Shown here one piece after another: positions 23,283 to 32,591 of a stretch of DNA of 64,000 bases. The translations under genes were made by a program, and so were the position numbers. Origin of the DNA: Lachnospiraceae bacterium. GTDB taxonomy: Bacteria; Bacillota; Clostridia; Lachnospirales; Lachnospiraceae. Where the stretch lies: contig CAJTEY010000002.1 of NCBI GenBank assembly GCA_910575775.1, positions 62,001 to 126,000 on the forward strand, in the 5' to 3' direction. How positions within the stretch are numbered: the first letter of the stretch is position 1; every line of letters starts with the position of its first letter. The notes under the pieces are model-generated. The model made no database searches. It was given only the letters and a program-made list of their open reading frames with translations, and was not told the origin of the DNA.

Positions 23283-23520
23283 GCGCATAAGCAGGCTCGA
23301 AATGCTTCGCATTTCTCGCTCGCGTTGCTCGTCATAAGTCTTCCGTTGTCTGCACTCATGCAAGCATGGCGCAGATTCCGAACTCTGCTGCTTTCTACGC
23401 ATAAGCAGACTCGTAATGCTTCGCATTCCGAGTTCGCGTTGCTCGTCATAAGCCCCGATAAGCTCCCATTCATGCAAGCATGATGTCCGCTTATCGTGAC
23501 TTCTGACTCTGCTTATGCGC
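23283..23520 (-). repeat. Tandem structured repeat in the larE leader
   Basis: Two units share CTTATGACGAGCAACGCGA, a hairpin with AATGCGAAGCATT, and CTGCTTATGCG (unit A 23283-23338, unit B 23398-23452, read in the complementary sense). Each is preceded by an arm containing CATGCTTGCATG. The stems differ between units but still pair (CGATAAGC/GCTTATCG against TCTGC/GCAGA). GCGCATAAGCAGA at 23520 can close unit B with TCTGCTTATGCG. No gene is present. Confidence 0.65.
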
Positions 23521-23522
23521 GC

Positions 23523-23573
23523 AAAAAAAGGTACACCACTCCCTTGGGGAATCGTATACCTTCCTGTGTATAC
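23523..23573 (-). terminator. Intrinsic terminator with competing hairpin, upstream of lar operon
   Basis: On the minus strand AGGTATACGATTCCC pairs with GGGAGTGGTGTACCT, followed by seven T. Just before it GTATAC (23568-23573) can instead pair with GTATAC (23554-23559) inside the terminator's 5' arm. A GCCGGC/GCCGGC hairpin lies at about 23579-23595. It ends the yhcC transcript and may also act as an attenuator for larE. Confidence 0.65.
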
Positions 23574-23603
23574 ATTTTGCCGGCTTCGTGCCGGCTTTTG
23601 CCT

Positions 23604-23633
23604 ATTTTATCTTAAGTGCAGTGAAAAAGTCAA
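23604..23633 (-). promoter_or_regulatory. Sigma-A-type promoter overlapping the yhcC stop
   Basis: On the minus strand TTGACT, 18 bases, TAAAAT. The TGA stop of yhcC is part of the -35 box. It points towards the lar operon. Confidence 0.5.
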
Positions 23634-24523
23634 TCCCTTATCCTGTCTTTTTGCGAAATTGCCGTTTGGATCGCATTGAGCACACGCTTCTTATCTGCAC
23701 TCCACAGCGGCGCCACAAGTGTGCGTTTGTCTCCGTCACCTGTCATGCGATGGATGACCATATTTTTCGGAAGCAGTGCGACGCAGTCTGCTACCAGCTC
23801 CACATAGGTTTCAAAAGCAAGCGTTTCAAACCTGCCTTCCAGATAATCCTTTTCAAGGTCTGTGCCCCTTATCACGTGCAAAAGCTGCAGCTTTATGCCG
23901 TCCGCATGGCTTTTCCCCACATAAGATACCGTGTCAAGCATATCCTGCCTTGTCTCGCCCGGCAGTCCGAGCATCACATGCACGATCACTTCAATCCCTG
24001 ACGCTTTCAGCCTGTTTACGGCATCATCATACACGGACAGGGGATAGCCCCTGCGAATGTATTTCGCTGTCCCAGGGTGTATGGTCTGGAGCCCCAGCTC
24101 TACCCAGATCGGTTTTATCTTATTGCACTCACACAGTAAGTCTAACACCTCGTCCGAAAGGCAGTCCGGGCGTGTTGCAATGGATACCACCGCTATATCC
24201 TGGTGGTTTATCGCCTCCATATAAAGGGAGCGCAGCTTTTCAACAGGCGCATAAGTATTGGTAAATGCCTGAAAATACGCAATGTACCTGCCATCCTTTA
24301 TCTTTCCAGCCACTCTGTCCTTACCCTTTTCAATCTGCCGGGTAATGCTCATCGCGCGATCCCCGGCAAATTCTCCCGAGCCTGCCCCGGAGCAGAAAAT
24401 ACATCCCCTGGTGTCTATCGCGCCATCCCGGTTCGGGCAGGTAAACCCGCCGTCCAGGGCTATTTTGTACAGTTTTTGACCGTACTTATCATGTACATAT
24501 TGATTTAACGTGTATATTTTCAT
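23630..24523 (-). CDS. yhcC: YhcC-type radical SAM protein (TIGR01212)
   Basis: Start at MKIYTLNQYV (24523), the conserved N-terminus of this family. The iron-sulfur-binding cysteines are in CPNRDGAIDTRGCIFC, and the remaining 240 residues form the SAM barrel with ATRPDCLSDEVLDLL and WVELGLQTIHPGT. The substrate of YhcC proteins is not established. It follows the peptidoglycan hydrolase gene by 31 bases and is probably co-transcribed with it. Confidence 0.88.
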   Translation of the reverse strand: MKIYTLNQYVHDKYGQKLYKIALDGGFTCPNRDGAIDTRGCIFCSGAGSGEFAGDRAMSITRQIEKGKDRVAGKIKDGRYIAYFQAFTNTYAPVEKLRSLYMEAINHQDIAVVSIATRPDCLSDEVLDLLCECNKIKPIWVELGLQTIHPGTAKYIRRGYPLSVYDDAVNRLKASGIEVIVHVMLGLPGETRQDMLDTVSYVGKSHADGIKLQLLHVIRGTDLEKDYLEGRFETLAFETYVELVADCVALLPKNMVIHRMTGDGDKRTLVAPLWSADKKRVLNAIQTAISQKDRIRD

Positions 24524-24554
24524 AGGAGTCAGCGTCCGTTCAGCCCTGCACCGC

Positions 24555-25781
24555 TTACACAATCCGTCTCACCGTAATAATGCTGCGGTAAGTCGCCGAC
24601 GTGATCTTAATCCCCGTCCGCTCCGTGCTGGCGTGGACGATCTGCCCGTTGCCTATGTAGATTCCCACATGACCTCCGTAATAAATCACATCTCCCGGCC
24701 TGGCATCGGAATAGGACACCCCTTTGCCCACAGTCGACTGTGAGTAGGAGCTTCTTGGCAGATTAATGCCAAAATTCTTGTAGACCGACATCACGAAGCC
24801 GGAACAGTCCGCCCCGTTAGTCAGACTGGTGCCGCCCGCCACATAAGGGTTGCCAATAAACTTACAGGCATAATTCGCAATATCCTGTCCCTTTCCGCCG
24901 CCGGAAGATGTGGGTTTCGGCGCCTCCTCCTTTTTGGGCTCCTCTTCCGCATCGGAACTGCCGCCCTCCTGTGCCAGCAGAGCTTCCTGCTCTTTCCTGC
25001 GCCGTTCTTCCTCTTCCTTTTTCTTTCGCTCCTCTTCCTCCCGGCGTTTTCGCTCTTCCTCTTCCAGCTTTCTGATCTGCGCCGTCTCCTGTTTGATCCG
25101 TGCCGTGTAGGTGGCCGCTTCCTGCTTCGCCTTGGTGAGCATCACACCGTAATTTTCGTACTCCGTCCGCTTCTGGGCAAGCAGCTCCTCCATATAGGCC
25201 TGTCCTTCCTGCAGCTCGGTCTTGGAAGTCTCAAGCTCCGACTTATCCTCCTCCAGCGTATCCCAGAGCTCCTGCACGCGCTTCACCGTATCCTCGTATT
25301 CCGCAAGCAGCTTTCTGTCGTAATCGTAAAGCTCTTCCACATACTTCGCCTTATTTACCATGTCTCCCATGTTTCCCGCGCCGAAAAACATGTGCAGATA
25401 AGAGGAATCACCCTTCTCATACATAAACTGGATACGAATTTTCATGGAGGCATACTGCTCCTCCTTCTCCGCTACCGCCGCGTCATATTCCACCTGTGTC
25501 TCGGCGATCTCTTCCTCCTTCTCCACAATGGCCTCCTCGATAAGATTGATGTCTGTGATCAGATTCACCAGTTCTGCGTCAATCTCCTGGATTTCCTCCT
25601 CCACGCCCTCCTGCGCTTCCTGCGCTTCATCCGCCTGTTTCTGGGCATTTTTCAACTGGGACTGGTTCTTCTTCACATTATCCCGAAGTTCAGAAATAGT
25701 AGTAGCCGATATCGGATCTACTACTGACAGACACAATATGAAAGATAATATGACGTACAGTCGTCTCTTGTACTTTTTCAT
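24555..25781 (-). CDS. Secreted NlpC/P60 peptidoglycan hydrolase with coiled coil
   Basis: The 408-residue precursor starts with a signal peptide (about 1-27, cut after ISA). Residues 28-255 form a long PcsB-like coiled coil with a charged stretch (RKLEEEERKRREEEERKKKE) and a Pro/Ser linker. The C-terminal 110 residues are NlpC/P60 with catalytic Cys in NGADCSGF, His in GGHVGIYIG and His in IVHAST. It would cut gamma-D-Glu-diamino acid bonds during cell separation. It is often regulated by an FtsEX-like partner, not present here. Confidence 0.92.
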   Translation of the reverse strand: MKKYKRRLYVILSFILCLSVVDPISATTISELRDNVKKNQSQLKNAQKQADEAQEAQEGVEEEIQEIDAELVNLITDINLIEEAIVEKEEEIAETQVEYDAAVAEKEEQYASMKIRIQFMYEKGDSSYLHMFFGAGNMGDMVNKAKYVEELYDYDRKLLAEYEDTVKRVQELWDTLEEDKSELETSKTELQEGQAYMEELLAQKRTEYENYGVMLTKAKQEAATYTARIKQETAQIRKLEEEERKRREEEERKKKEEEERRRKEQEALLAQEGGSSDAEEEPKKEEAPKPTSSGGGKGQDIANYACKFIGNPYVAGGTSLTNGADCSGFVMSVYKNFGINLPRSSYSQSTVGKGVSYSDARPGDVIYYGGHVGIYIGNGQIVHASTERTGIKITSATYRSIITVRRIV

Positions 25782-25817
25782 CGCTCCGCCCTATTTCTGT
25801 CGTTTCGCAAATCAGTG

Positions 25818-25916
25818 GGGAGAATGCCGCCTTTTGGGCATTCTCTCGTGCGAGACTTAGCACTTCTTAGCGTGGCAGCTTTTGCTGCCAAGCTTTAGAA
25901 GTACTTCTCGCACTGT
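25818..25916 (-). repeat. Two-hairpin intergenic repeat, copy at asnS 3' end
   Basis: On the minus strand TGCGAGAAGTACTTCT pairs with AAGAAGTGCTAAGTCTCGCA around an inner TGGCAGC/GCTGCCA stem; then GAGAATGCC pairs with GGCATTCTC. It is the most complete copy along with 49899-50014. Confidence 0.75.
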
Positions 25917-27307
25917 TATAGTTCACAGTTATTGACTGTTCTCGGGAACGGGATCACGTCCCGGATATTGCTCATGCCGGTCAGATACATGACACAGCGC
26001 TCAAATCCAAGCCCGAAGCCCGCATGTCTGGCCGAACCGTACTTGCGCAGATCCAGGTAAAACTGGTAATCATCCTTATTCAGTCCAAGTTCGTCCATTC
26101 TGCTCTCCAAAAGGGCTAAATCGTCCTCTCTCTGGCTGCCCCCTATGATCTCACCGATGCCCGGCACAAGACAGTCCATAGCCGCCACTGTCTTTCCGTC
26201 CTCATTCAGTTTCATATAAAAAGCCTTGATTTCCTTCGGATAATCCGTCACAAATACGGGCCGTTTAAACTCCTGCTCCGTCAGGAACCGCTCATGCTCG
26301 GTCTGTAAATCGCATCCCCACTCTACCTTGTACTCGAAGCTGTCATTATGCTTTTTCAGAATGTCGATGGCTTCCGTGTAGGTCACATGGGCAAAATCGG
26401 AGTTTAACACATGGTTCAGCCGGTCAATCAGCCCCTTGTCCACAAACTGGTTAAAGAAATTCATCTCCTCCGGCGCGTTCTCCAATACATAGCGGATCAC
26501 ATGCTTTAACATCGCTTCCGCCACCATCATGTCGTCCGTCAGATCCGCAAAGGCCATCTCCGGCTCGATCATCCAGAACTCCGCCGCATGTCTGGTGGTA
26601 TTTGAGTTTTCTGCCCGGAAAGTGGGCCCGAATGTGTACACGTTCTTAAATGCAAACGCATACGTTTCCACGTTCAGCTGTCCGCTCACAGTCAGATTGG
26701 TCGGCTTGCCGAAGAAATCCGGGCTGTAATCCACATCCCCGCCCTCCGTCATGGAAAGGTTCTTCAAGTCCATAGTCGTCACCTGGAACATCTCGCCTGC
26801 GCCCTCACAGTCACTGCCCGTAATAATCGGCGTGTGCACATAGACAAAGCCTCTCTCCTGAAAAAAGGTGTGGATCGCATAGGCGATCAGCGAGCGCACG
26901 CGAAATACTGCCTGAAAGGTGTTGGTTCTCGGACGCAGGTGGGAAATGGTGCGCAGATACTCAAAACTGTGTCTCTTTTTCTGCAGCGGATAGTCTGCCG
27001 TGGACATGCCCTCCACACTAATCTCCTCCGCCTGCATCTCAAATTTCTGCTTCGCCTGGGGCGTAGCCACGATCTTTCCCCTGGCCACTATCGCGGAACC
27101 CACGTTCAATTTGGAAATCGCCTCAAAATTTTCCAGACGATCCGCATATACAATCTGTAACGGCTCAAAAAAGGTGCCGTCGTTCGCCACGATAAAGCCA
27201 AACGTCTTGGAATCCCGGATACTTCTGACCCATCCGCCTACCGTTACTTCCTTATCAATATACGCCTCACTGTTGCGGTACAAATCTCTGATTTCTGTCA
27301 AATCCAT
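25916..27307 (-). CDS. asnS: Asparaginyl-tRNA synthetase
   Basis: The 463-residue class IIb synthetase has an N-terminal OB-fold (about 15-110, [19 protein letters not shown]) and a catalytic core with motif 2 ([21 protein letters not shown]) and motif 3 ([15 protein letters not shown]). The stretch [15 protein letters not shown] [16 protein letters not shown] favours Asn over Asp specificity. Only 30 bases separate it from the upstream lipoprotein gene, so there is no room for a T-box leader. Confidence 0.95.
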   Translation of the reverse strand: MDLTEIRDLYRNSEAYIDKEVTVGGWVRSIRDSKTFGFIVANDGTFFEPLQIVYADRLENFEAISKLNVGSAIVARGKIVATPQAKQKFEMQAEEISVEGMSTADYPLQKKRHSFEYLRTISHLRPRTNTFQAVFRVRSLIAYAIHTFFQERGFVYVHTPIITGSDCEGAGEMFQVTTMDLKNLSMTEGGDVDYSPDFFGKPTNLTVSGQLNVETYAFAFKNVYTFGPTFRAENSNTTRHAAEFWMIEPEMAFADLTDDMMVAEAMLKHVIRYVLENAPEEMNFFNQFVDKGLIDRLNHVLNSDFAHVTYTEAIDILKKHNDSFEYKVEWGCDLQTEHERFLTEQEFKRPVFVTDYPKEIKAFYMKLNEDGKTVAAMDCLVPGIGEIIGGSQREDDLALLESRMDELGLNKDDYQFYLDLRKYGSARHAGFGLGFERCVMYLTGMSNIRDVIPFPRTVNNCEL

Positions 27308-27337
27308 CTCCCTATTACCCCCTTTTCTTATCCTTTC

Positions 27338-28429
27338 TCATTCAGCGGCTGCCTCCGTATCCTGAATATTCCCGTTTTCTTTCAAAAAGGCAACCACCTT
27401 TTTCCGCATCAGATCCTCCTTCAAGGATTCCATATCCACACTCTTTTCCAGTTCCTCCTTGGAAGCGTAGTTGTAAAGCGTCATCAGCGCGGAAACCTCT
27501 TCGGCAACCTCCTCCTCTGTCGGAACAAGCCCCTCTTTGTCGGCTATCGCCTGATACATGATATACTGCTTTGCCATCCGCACACCTTCTTCGTCAAAAA
27601 GCGCCCGATACCCCGCCTCGTCAAGGCCCTGGTAAAGCTGCATGTACTGCGCCAGGGACATACCGATTGAGGCCGCCCTGACACTCATATTATTCTCAAT
27701 GCTTGCGATATAACGCTCCACCATCTCCTCCGGCAGTTCCTGAAAGGTGCTGTTTTCCATGATGGTTGACGCCAGGGCTGTCTCTACCTCATTGTCGTAG
27801 GTGCTCTGCACGGACTGATCATAGAGATTGTATACCCAGTCATTCAGCTCCTGCACGGTCTGCGCGCCGCCTGTGTTATATCCTTCCTCCCCGAGCTGTT
27901 TTACAAGCTCGTCCGTAAACTCCGGCGGCCTGCTCTCGCTTATGCTGTTCACCGTCACCTCAAACACCACGTCCTCCCCCGCCAGATCGGGGTTGGTGTA
28001 AGGATCGGGAAATGTCAGATACAGACTGCGCTTCTCTCCCACAGCCGCGCCGATCAGCCCTTCCTCGAAGCCCTCTATAAACTGCCCGGCGCCGATGGTC
28101 AGATCATGATCTGCCCCCGTGCCGCCGTCAAAGGCCGTGCCGTCATGGTATCCAACGAAATCAATGTTCACCACATCGCCTTCCTGCACCGCCCGATCCG
28201 TCACCGGCACCTTTTCCGCTTTCGGCCCGAGATAATTATCGTAAATATAGCTGTCCACCACACCCTCTGGCACCTCCAGCTTACTCACTGCGGCCTCGAT
28301 GCCCGTATATTCGCCGAGCGTCACATATTTCTCCGCCTTAATATCTTTCAGATATTCCTTACTGCCGCAGGCAGTCAGAAACAGCGATGAGGCAAACACC
28401 GCTGCAATTACACCTGTTTTTCTTTTCAT
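27338..28429 (-). CDS. FKBP-type peptidyl-prolyl isomerase lipoprotein (trigger-factor-like)
   Basis: The start at 28429 follows GAGGAG; it yields a 363-residue lipoprotein with lipobox LTAC (C21). An FKBP domain (about 75-170) shows GDVVNIDFVGYHDGTAFDGG and FIEGFEEGLIGAAVGEKR. The C-terminal half resembles the trigger-factor chaperone domain. It likely assists folding of exported proteins outside the membrane. It is probably in one transcript with asnS. Confidence 0.9.
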   Translation of the reverse strand: MKRKTGVIAAVFASSLFLTACGSKEYLKDIKAEKYVTLGEYTGIEAAVSKLEVPEGVVDSYIYDNYLGPKAEKVPVTDRAVQEGDVVNIDFVGYHDGTAFDGGTGADHDLTIGAGQFIEGFEEGLIGAAVGEKRSLYLTFPDPYTNPDLAGEDVVFEVTVNSISESRPPEFTDELVKQLGEEGYNTGGAQTVQELNDWVYNLYDQSVQSTYDNEVETALASTIMENSTFQELPEEMVERYIASIENNMSVRAASIGMSLAQYMQLYQGLDEAGYRALFDEEGVRMAKQYIMYQAIADKEGLVPTEEEVAEEVSALMTLYNYASKEELEKSVDMESLKEDLMRKKVVAFLKENGNIQDTEAAAE

Positions 28430-28624
28430 AATCTCCTCATTTCCCAAATCATAAATTTGCAACCTGCTCTTGCGGTTCCGACAGCAAATGCGCCAGCCTG
28501 TGCGGAACCGTTGCCATACAATTATCCTTTATCTTACCACAGCCATCCTTCATTTGTCTATATCCGGCCGTCTCTATTTCCCGGGCACGCAAGCCGACCC
28601 GATTGGTCAACTTCCAACTTTTTC

Positions 28625-28653
28625 TTGCGCAACATGCAGATCAATGTTAAAAT
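28625..28653 (+). promoter_or_regulatory. Sigma-A-type promoter
   Basis: TTGCGC, 17 bases, TAAAAT, 40 bases upstream of the start of the 158-aa membrane protein gene. Confidence 0.6.
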
Positions 28654-28692
28654 ATTTTTTACATACACTGAAACGAAAACGGAGGCGTTCCC

Positions 28693-29169
28693 ATGAGTAC
28701 GATAACAATTGTCTTACTGGTGATCCTGGCGGTTCTGCTGGTCGCTGTGGTGGTTTTATATTTTTTAGGAAAGAAAGCTCAGAAAAGGCAGGCGGAACAG
28801 CAGGAACAGATCGATGCGATGAAGCAGACCATGTCCATGCTCATCATCGACAAGAAACGGATGAAACTGAAGGATGCGGGACTGCCCCAGATTGTGATAG
28901 ACCAGACGCCGAAGCTTTTGCGCGGTTCCAAGCTCCCTGTGGTGAAGGCTAAAGTTGGTCCGCAGATTATGACGCTTATCTGCGATGATAAAATTTTTGA
29001 TGCCGTTCCCGTAAAGAAGGAAGTGAAAGCCGTTGTCAGCGGCATCTACATCACCGATGTGAAAGGCCTGCACGGCAAGGCGGCGGTTACGGAACCGAAG
29101 AAAAAGAGTAAATTCAAGCAGCTGGTAGAAAAAGCGCAGGAAAAGGCTGGCGCAAAGCCGGTGAAATAA
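28693..29169 (+). CDS. Membrane-anchored hypothetical protein, 158 aa
   Basis: ATG at 28693 after CGGAGG. An N-terminal transmembrane helix (residues 4-26) is followed by a short coiled coil, a small domain (about 60-125, LPQIVIDQTPKLLRGSKLPV and a beta-rich part) and a Lys-rich tail. I do not recognise a named family, though similar proteins occur in related Clostridia. It has its own promoter and terminator. Confidence 0.75.
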   Translation: MSTITIVLLVILAVLLVAVVVLYFLGKKAQKRQAEQQEQIDAMKQTMSMLIIDKKRMKLKDAGLPQIVIDQTPKLLRGSKLPVVKAKVGPQIMTLICDDKIFDAVPVKKEVKAVVSGIYITDVKGLHGKAAVTEPKKKSKFKQLVEKAQEKAGAKPVK

Positions 29170-29215
29170 CAGAGTACGCACCCGGTTTAGGGGCGCCTTT
29201 ATCGGACGAACCACA

Positions 29216-29256
29216 CAGCAGTTTTACGACAGGAGCGTAAAGCTGCTGTTTTCTTT
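29216..29256 (+). terminator. Intrinsic terminator overlapping the convergent gene
   Basis: CAGCAGTTTTACG (29216-29228) pairs with CGTAAAGCTGCTG (29236-29248), then TTTTCTTT. Its stem includes the last codons of the DUF1934 gene on the other strand. Confidence 0.75.
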
Positions 29257-29676
29257 GGAGCGGATGTCTATTTTGATGTGGCAGTCCGAAAGGAACTCAT
29301 AGTTGATGTCCAGTGCGTAATCCACATCCACCACAATAGTATCTTCCTTTTCGTCAATCGTTATCCGCTTCGTGTCGATTCCCACCAGAATCTGCCCGAA
29401 AGGTGTATTGTAATTTGACAGGTTCTTTTTGTTTTCCTGAAAGACCATATGTACATTCACAAGACCGTTGCGGGTCAGCTCCACCATCTGTTCACTGAAT
29501 TTCAGCCGGTTCTTCGTGGGGCATTCAAACCCTTCCGTAACTTCCTCGTAAATGACATAGTGTCTGTCATTCTTCTTATAATAATCCCCCACAGTGACCA
29601 TCTCGATCTTATCAGAATTTTCCTCCCGCTGGTCGAACTGTAATCCCTGCAGAGTCAGCAAAACTTCTTTCGTCAT
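29224..29676 (-). CDS. DUF1934 (YwiB-like) protein
   Basis: ATG at 29676 has GGAGG 5 bases upstream; 150 residues. The sequence forms a predicted beta-barrel of calycin type with the family pieces VLLTLQGLQFD, YYKKNDRHYVIYEEVTEGFE, MVFQENKKNLSNYNTPFG and a terminal YALDINYEFLSDCHIKIDIR. Cytoplasmic, function unknown. It lies just downstream of murI on the same strand. Confidence 0.85.
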   Translation of the reverse strand: MTKEVLLTLQGLQFDQREENSDKIEMVTVGDYYKKNDRHYVIYEEVTEGFECPTKNRLKFSEQMVELTRNGLVNVHMVFQENKKNLSNYNTPFGQILVGIDTKRITIDEKEDTIVVDVDYALDINYEFLSDCHIKIDIRSKENSSFTLLS

Positions 29677-29748
29677 ATTTTCCTCCATCCCGAAACGTCC
29701 TCCGCAGCGTCTGCCGCCTGGCACACCCCGGAAAGCTGCGGGCAGAAT

Positions 29749-30582
29749 TTAAAATTCATCAATCCGAATCATCTTTGCAGACAAAATGCCGTAAGACAGA
29801 ATGGAATTGGCAAACCGCTGGAACTTATCAGCCGCATCGCTGACAAAAAAGCGGTACAACTCCGTTCCAAGCCCCGGTCTGTGTTCACTCTCCAGACCGT
29901 GCTCCGCCAAAAGTGTTTTTAACTCCCTCGCTGTCTCGTAGGCGGGATTGACTAAGGTCACACCCTCCCCCATGATCTTTCCTACCGTGGAGCGAAGCAT
30001 CGGATAGTGCGTACAGCCCAGTATCAACGTGTCGATGCCGCTGTCAACCAGCTCCGTCAGATAACGGCGGGCAATTTCGTCCGTCACCGGGTCTTCCCAA
30101 AGCCCTTCCTCCACCAGCGGCACGAAAAGCGGACATGCCTTTCCGATAACACTGACACTCTTGTCATGTTCTTCTATGTAACGGCTGTAGATGCCGCTGT
30201 TTATGGTAGCTTCCGTCGCCACAACGCCGATTCTCCCGTTTGTGGTGGCCGCAAGGGCCGCTCTGGCTCCCGGCTTTACCACGCCGATCATCGGAATATC
30301 CACCTCTTTTTCCAGTTCCTCCAACGCGTAGGCGCTGGCCGTATTGCAGGCAGCCACAATCGCCTTCACCTGCTGCGTCTCCAGAAAATGTACAATCTGT
30401 CTGGAATATCTTGTCACCGTCTCTTTCGACTTACTTCCATAGGGCACCCGCGCCGTGTCGCCAAAGTATACGATCCGCTCATTGGGCAGCTGCCGCATAA
30501 TCTCACGGGCCACGGTCAGCCCTCCCACCCCCGAGTCAAACACCCCGATGGGGCTGTTATTCCATTCTTCCTGTCCGCTCAT
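29749..30582 (-). CDS. murI: Glutamate racemase
   Basis: The 277-residue protein makes D-glutamate for peptidoglycan. The two catalytic cysteines are C79 (AACNTASA) and C190 (GCTHYP), with PIGVFDSGVGGLTV at the start and YFGDTARVPYG. It is followed by the DUF1934 gene and preceded by a small exported protein gene five bases upstream. Confidence 0.95.
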   Translation of the reverse strand: MSGQEEWNNSPIGVFDSGVGGLTVAREIMRQLPNERIVYFGDTARVPYGSKSKETVTRYSRQIVHFLETQQVKAIVAACNTASAYALEELEKEVDIPMIGVVKPGARAALAATTNGRIGVVATEATINSGIYSRYIEEHDKSVSVIGKACPLFVPLVEEGLWEDPVTDEIARRYLTELVDSGIDTLILGCTHYPMLRSTVGKIMGEGVTLVNPAYETARELKTLLAEHGLESEHRPGLGTELYRFFVSDAADKFQRFANSILSYGILSAKMIRIDEF

Positions 30583-30587
30583 GGTTT

Positions 30588-30836
30588 CTAATCCTTCCCC
30601 ACAGCCAGTTTTTCCTCACACCACTCCAAAAATCTGCTGCTTATCACAATCTCATCGCCGGAGGCATCCCAGATCTCTGCCGCCCCGATCTGACCAGACA
30701 TATCCTCTGTCTGCGTCTCAGCCGTCACCACCGCCTCACACGTCTCCTCCGTAAAACATAATTCCGGGTAAAATATGCCCCACCAGACTGCCGCAAAGAG
30801 ACAGGCCGCCATCGTCTTTCCTTTTTTCTTCATCAT
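30588..30836 (-). CDS. Small exported or membrane hypothetical protein, 82 aa
   Basis: Two adjacent ATG codons (30836 and 30833) follow AGGAG. A basic start and hydrophobic stretch (TMAACLFAAVWWGIFYPEL) suggest a signal peptide or anchor, followed by an acidic domain of about 50 residues. No family recognised. It ends five bases before murI and may be co-transcribed. Confidence 0.55.
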   Translation of the reverse strand: MMKKKGKTMAACLFAAVWWGIFYPELCFTEETCEAVVTAETQTEDMSGQIGAAEIWDASGDEIVISSRFLEWCEEKLAVGKD

Positions 30837-30915
30837 ACATACTCCTATCCGCCGTTCATACCGGCATCTGGAGTATTCCCGCTATTGATCCTTGTCATAC
30901 ACTAAGTGCAGACAT

Positions 30916-31611
30916 TCAGCCGGAAGAACCTTTTCCTCCGGGATCAATGCGCAGCTGTCTGATAATGGACTGCTCCTGGTTGTCAATGTGGAGCCGTGCC
31001 GCCGCTGCCGCTTTCTCCCTGTCACCGTTCATAATGCTCTCATATATCATCCTATGCTCATTCACCAGATTCTCATGCCCGCTCTCATCCTTAATATACT
31101 CAAAACGGTAACGGTACATCTGCTCGGACAGGTTATTGATCAGCTGGATCAGCCGCTGGTTTCCCGTCGCCTGCACAATGATATCATGCATCGCCACATC
31201 CGCCTCCGCAATGGTCACCACATCTCCCGTCTTCGTGGCCTCCTCAAAGCTGTCGCAGGCTTTTTTCAATGCCGCCTTACCCTCCGCCGTGATCCTGTCA
31301 CAGGCAAGCTCCGCGCAAAGCGCATCCAGGGCACGTCTCACCTCCAGCACATCCTGCAGGCTTTTCTCCGTGATCTGCGCCACCTCCGCGCCGCGCCTGG
31401 GAATCATGGTCACCAGACCCTCCAGCTCCAGCTTTCGTATGGCTTCCCGGATCGGCGTGCGGCTCACTCCCAGACGGTTCGCCAGATGGATCTCCATCAG
31501 CCTCTCCCCCGGTTTCAGTTCGCCCGTCAGAATAGCGCGGCGCAGTGTGTTAAACACCACATCCCGCAGCGGAAGAAATTCATCCATATTGACAGTGAAA
31601 TCATGTTCCAT
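30916..31611 (-). CDS. GntR-family regulator, FadR subfamily (FCD domain)
   Basis: The winged helix (about 14-75) contains the family signature LKPGERLMEIHLANRLGVSR followed by TPIREAIRKLELEGLV. The FCD effector domain (about 90-220) includes metal-ligand candidates D/H in AEADVAMHDIIVQATGN. It lies 14 bases after ispE, so it is co-transcribed with it, although its targets are probably carbon-metabolism genes elsewhere. Confidence 0.9.
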   Translation of the reverse strand: MEHDFTVNMDEFLPLRDVVFNTLRRAILTGELKPGERLMEIHLANRLGVSRTPIREAIRKLELEGLVTMIPRRGAEVAQITEKSLQDVLEVRRALDALCAELACDRITAEGKAALKKACDSFEEATKTGDVVTIAEADVAMHDIIVQATGNQRLIQLINNLSEQMYRYRFEYIKDESGHENLVNEHRMIYESIMNGDREKAAAAARLHIDNQEQSIIRQLRIDPGGKGSSG

Positions 31612-31625
31612 ACGTTTCCCCCTTG

Positions 31626-32495
31626 TCAGAGCAGTTTACTGCCGCAAAACGCCGTCACAAAGACAGCCGCCCCCGGTTCCTCTTTCTTGACAGCGCCGGC
31701 GATCTTCTCCGCTGTTTCCTTTTCTTTGCAGATGCCGAACACAGTAGGTCCGCTGCCGCTCATCAGCGCATTCTCTGCGCCCAGGCCGCACATCGTCCGT
31801 TTCAGCCTGTCAATCACAGGATACTCTACTGCGGTAACCGTCTCCAGCACATTCCCCATTCTGTCCGTTATGCCTTTCAGGTCTCCGGCCGCAAGCGCTG
31901 CAGCCATCCCGTCAATATCCGGGTGGAAGGACAGTCTGTCCGCCTGTAAATGTCCGTAGACAAAGGCCGTGGGCACGTCAATATCGGGCTTTGCTATCAC
32001 GATATGACAGGCAGGCGGAGCAGGCAGCGACGTCAGTATTTCTCCGATCCCCTCCGAAAGCATCGTTCCGCCCTGAATGCAGTAAGGAATGTCCGCCCCC
32101 AGTGTCACGCCAAGCTCTTTCAGTTCTTCCACAGAATATCCCATCCCGAAAAGCGCATTCAACCCCCGCAGAGCCGCCGCCGCATCCGCACTGCCGCCCG
32201 CCATGCCCGCCGCAATGGGAATCCTCTTCTTCAATATAACAGAGACGCCTTCCCGGATATGCCCCTTCTCCATCAGAAGAGCCGCCGCCCTGCAGACCAG
32301 ATTGTTCTTGTCCGCAGGCAGATCCGCCCCTTCTATCCGAAGCCCGATCCCAGGCTCCTCTCTTCTCTCAAACGTCAGGTCATCACAGATATCCACGGTC
32401 TGCATAATCATCTTTACCTCGTGGTATCCGTCCTGCCTGCGCCGAAGCACATCCAGTCCCAGATTTATTTTTGCGTAAGCTTTCTGTTCTATCAT
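31626..32495 (-). CDS. ispE: 4-diphosphocytidyl-2-C-methyl-D-erythritol kinase
   Basis: ATG at 32495 has GGGGGC 5 bases upstream and gives the expected MIEQKAYAKINLGLDV start. The GHMP kinase ATP loop IPIAAGMAGGSADAAAALRG is intact, with LGADIPYCIQGG and ALMSGSGPTVFGI. It phosphorylates CDP-ME in the MEP isoprenoid route. A strong promoter lies about 100 bases upstream. Confidence 0.95.
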   Translation of the reverse strand: MIEQKAYAKINLGLDVLRRRQDGYHEVKMIMQTVDICDDLTFERREEPGIGLRIEGADLPADKNNLVCRAAALLMEKGHIREGVSVILKKRIPIAAGMAGGSADAAAALRGLNALFGMGYSVEELKELGVTLGADIPYCIQGGTMLSEGIGEILTSLPAPPACHIVIAKPDIDVPTAFVYGHLQADRLSFHPDIDGMAAALAAGDLKGITDRMGNVLETVTAVEYPVIDRLKRTMCGLGAENALMSGSGPTVFGICKEKETAEKIAGAVKKEEPGAAVFVTAFCGSKLL

Positions 32496-32591
32496 AAGCT
32501 GCCCCCAGTTTACCGCTGACTGCTCGGTCTGTCGTCCGTTTTCTTCTCCCCGCCGCGTTCCCGCAGGAACTCGTGTACTTTGTATACAGGG

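Noticed and set aside
23283..23520. CRISPR-like repeat
   Set aside because: Only two units, each with internal hairpins and no spacer pattern.
27308..27337. T-box leader for asnS
   Set aside because: Only 30 bases separate the gene from its upstream neighbour and there is no T-box sequence.
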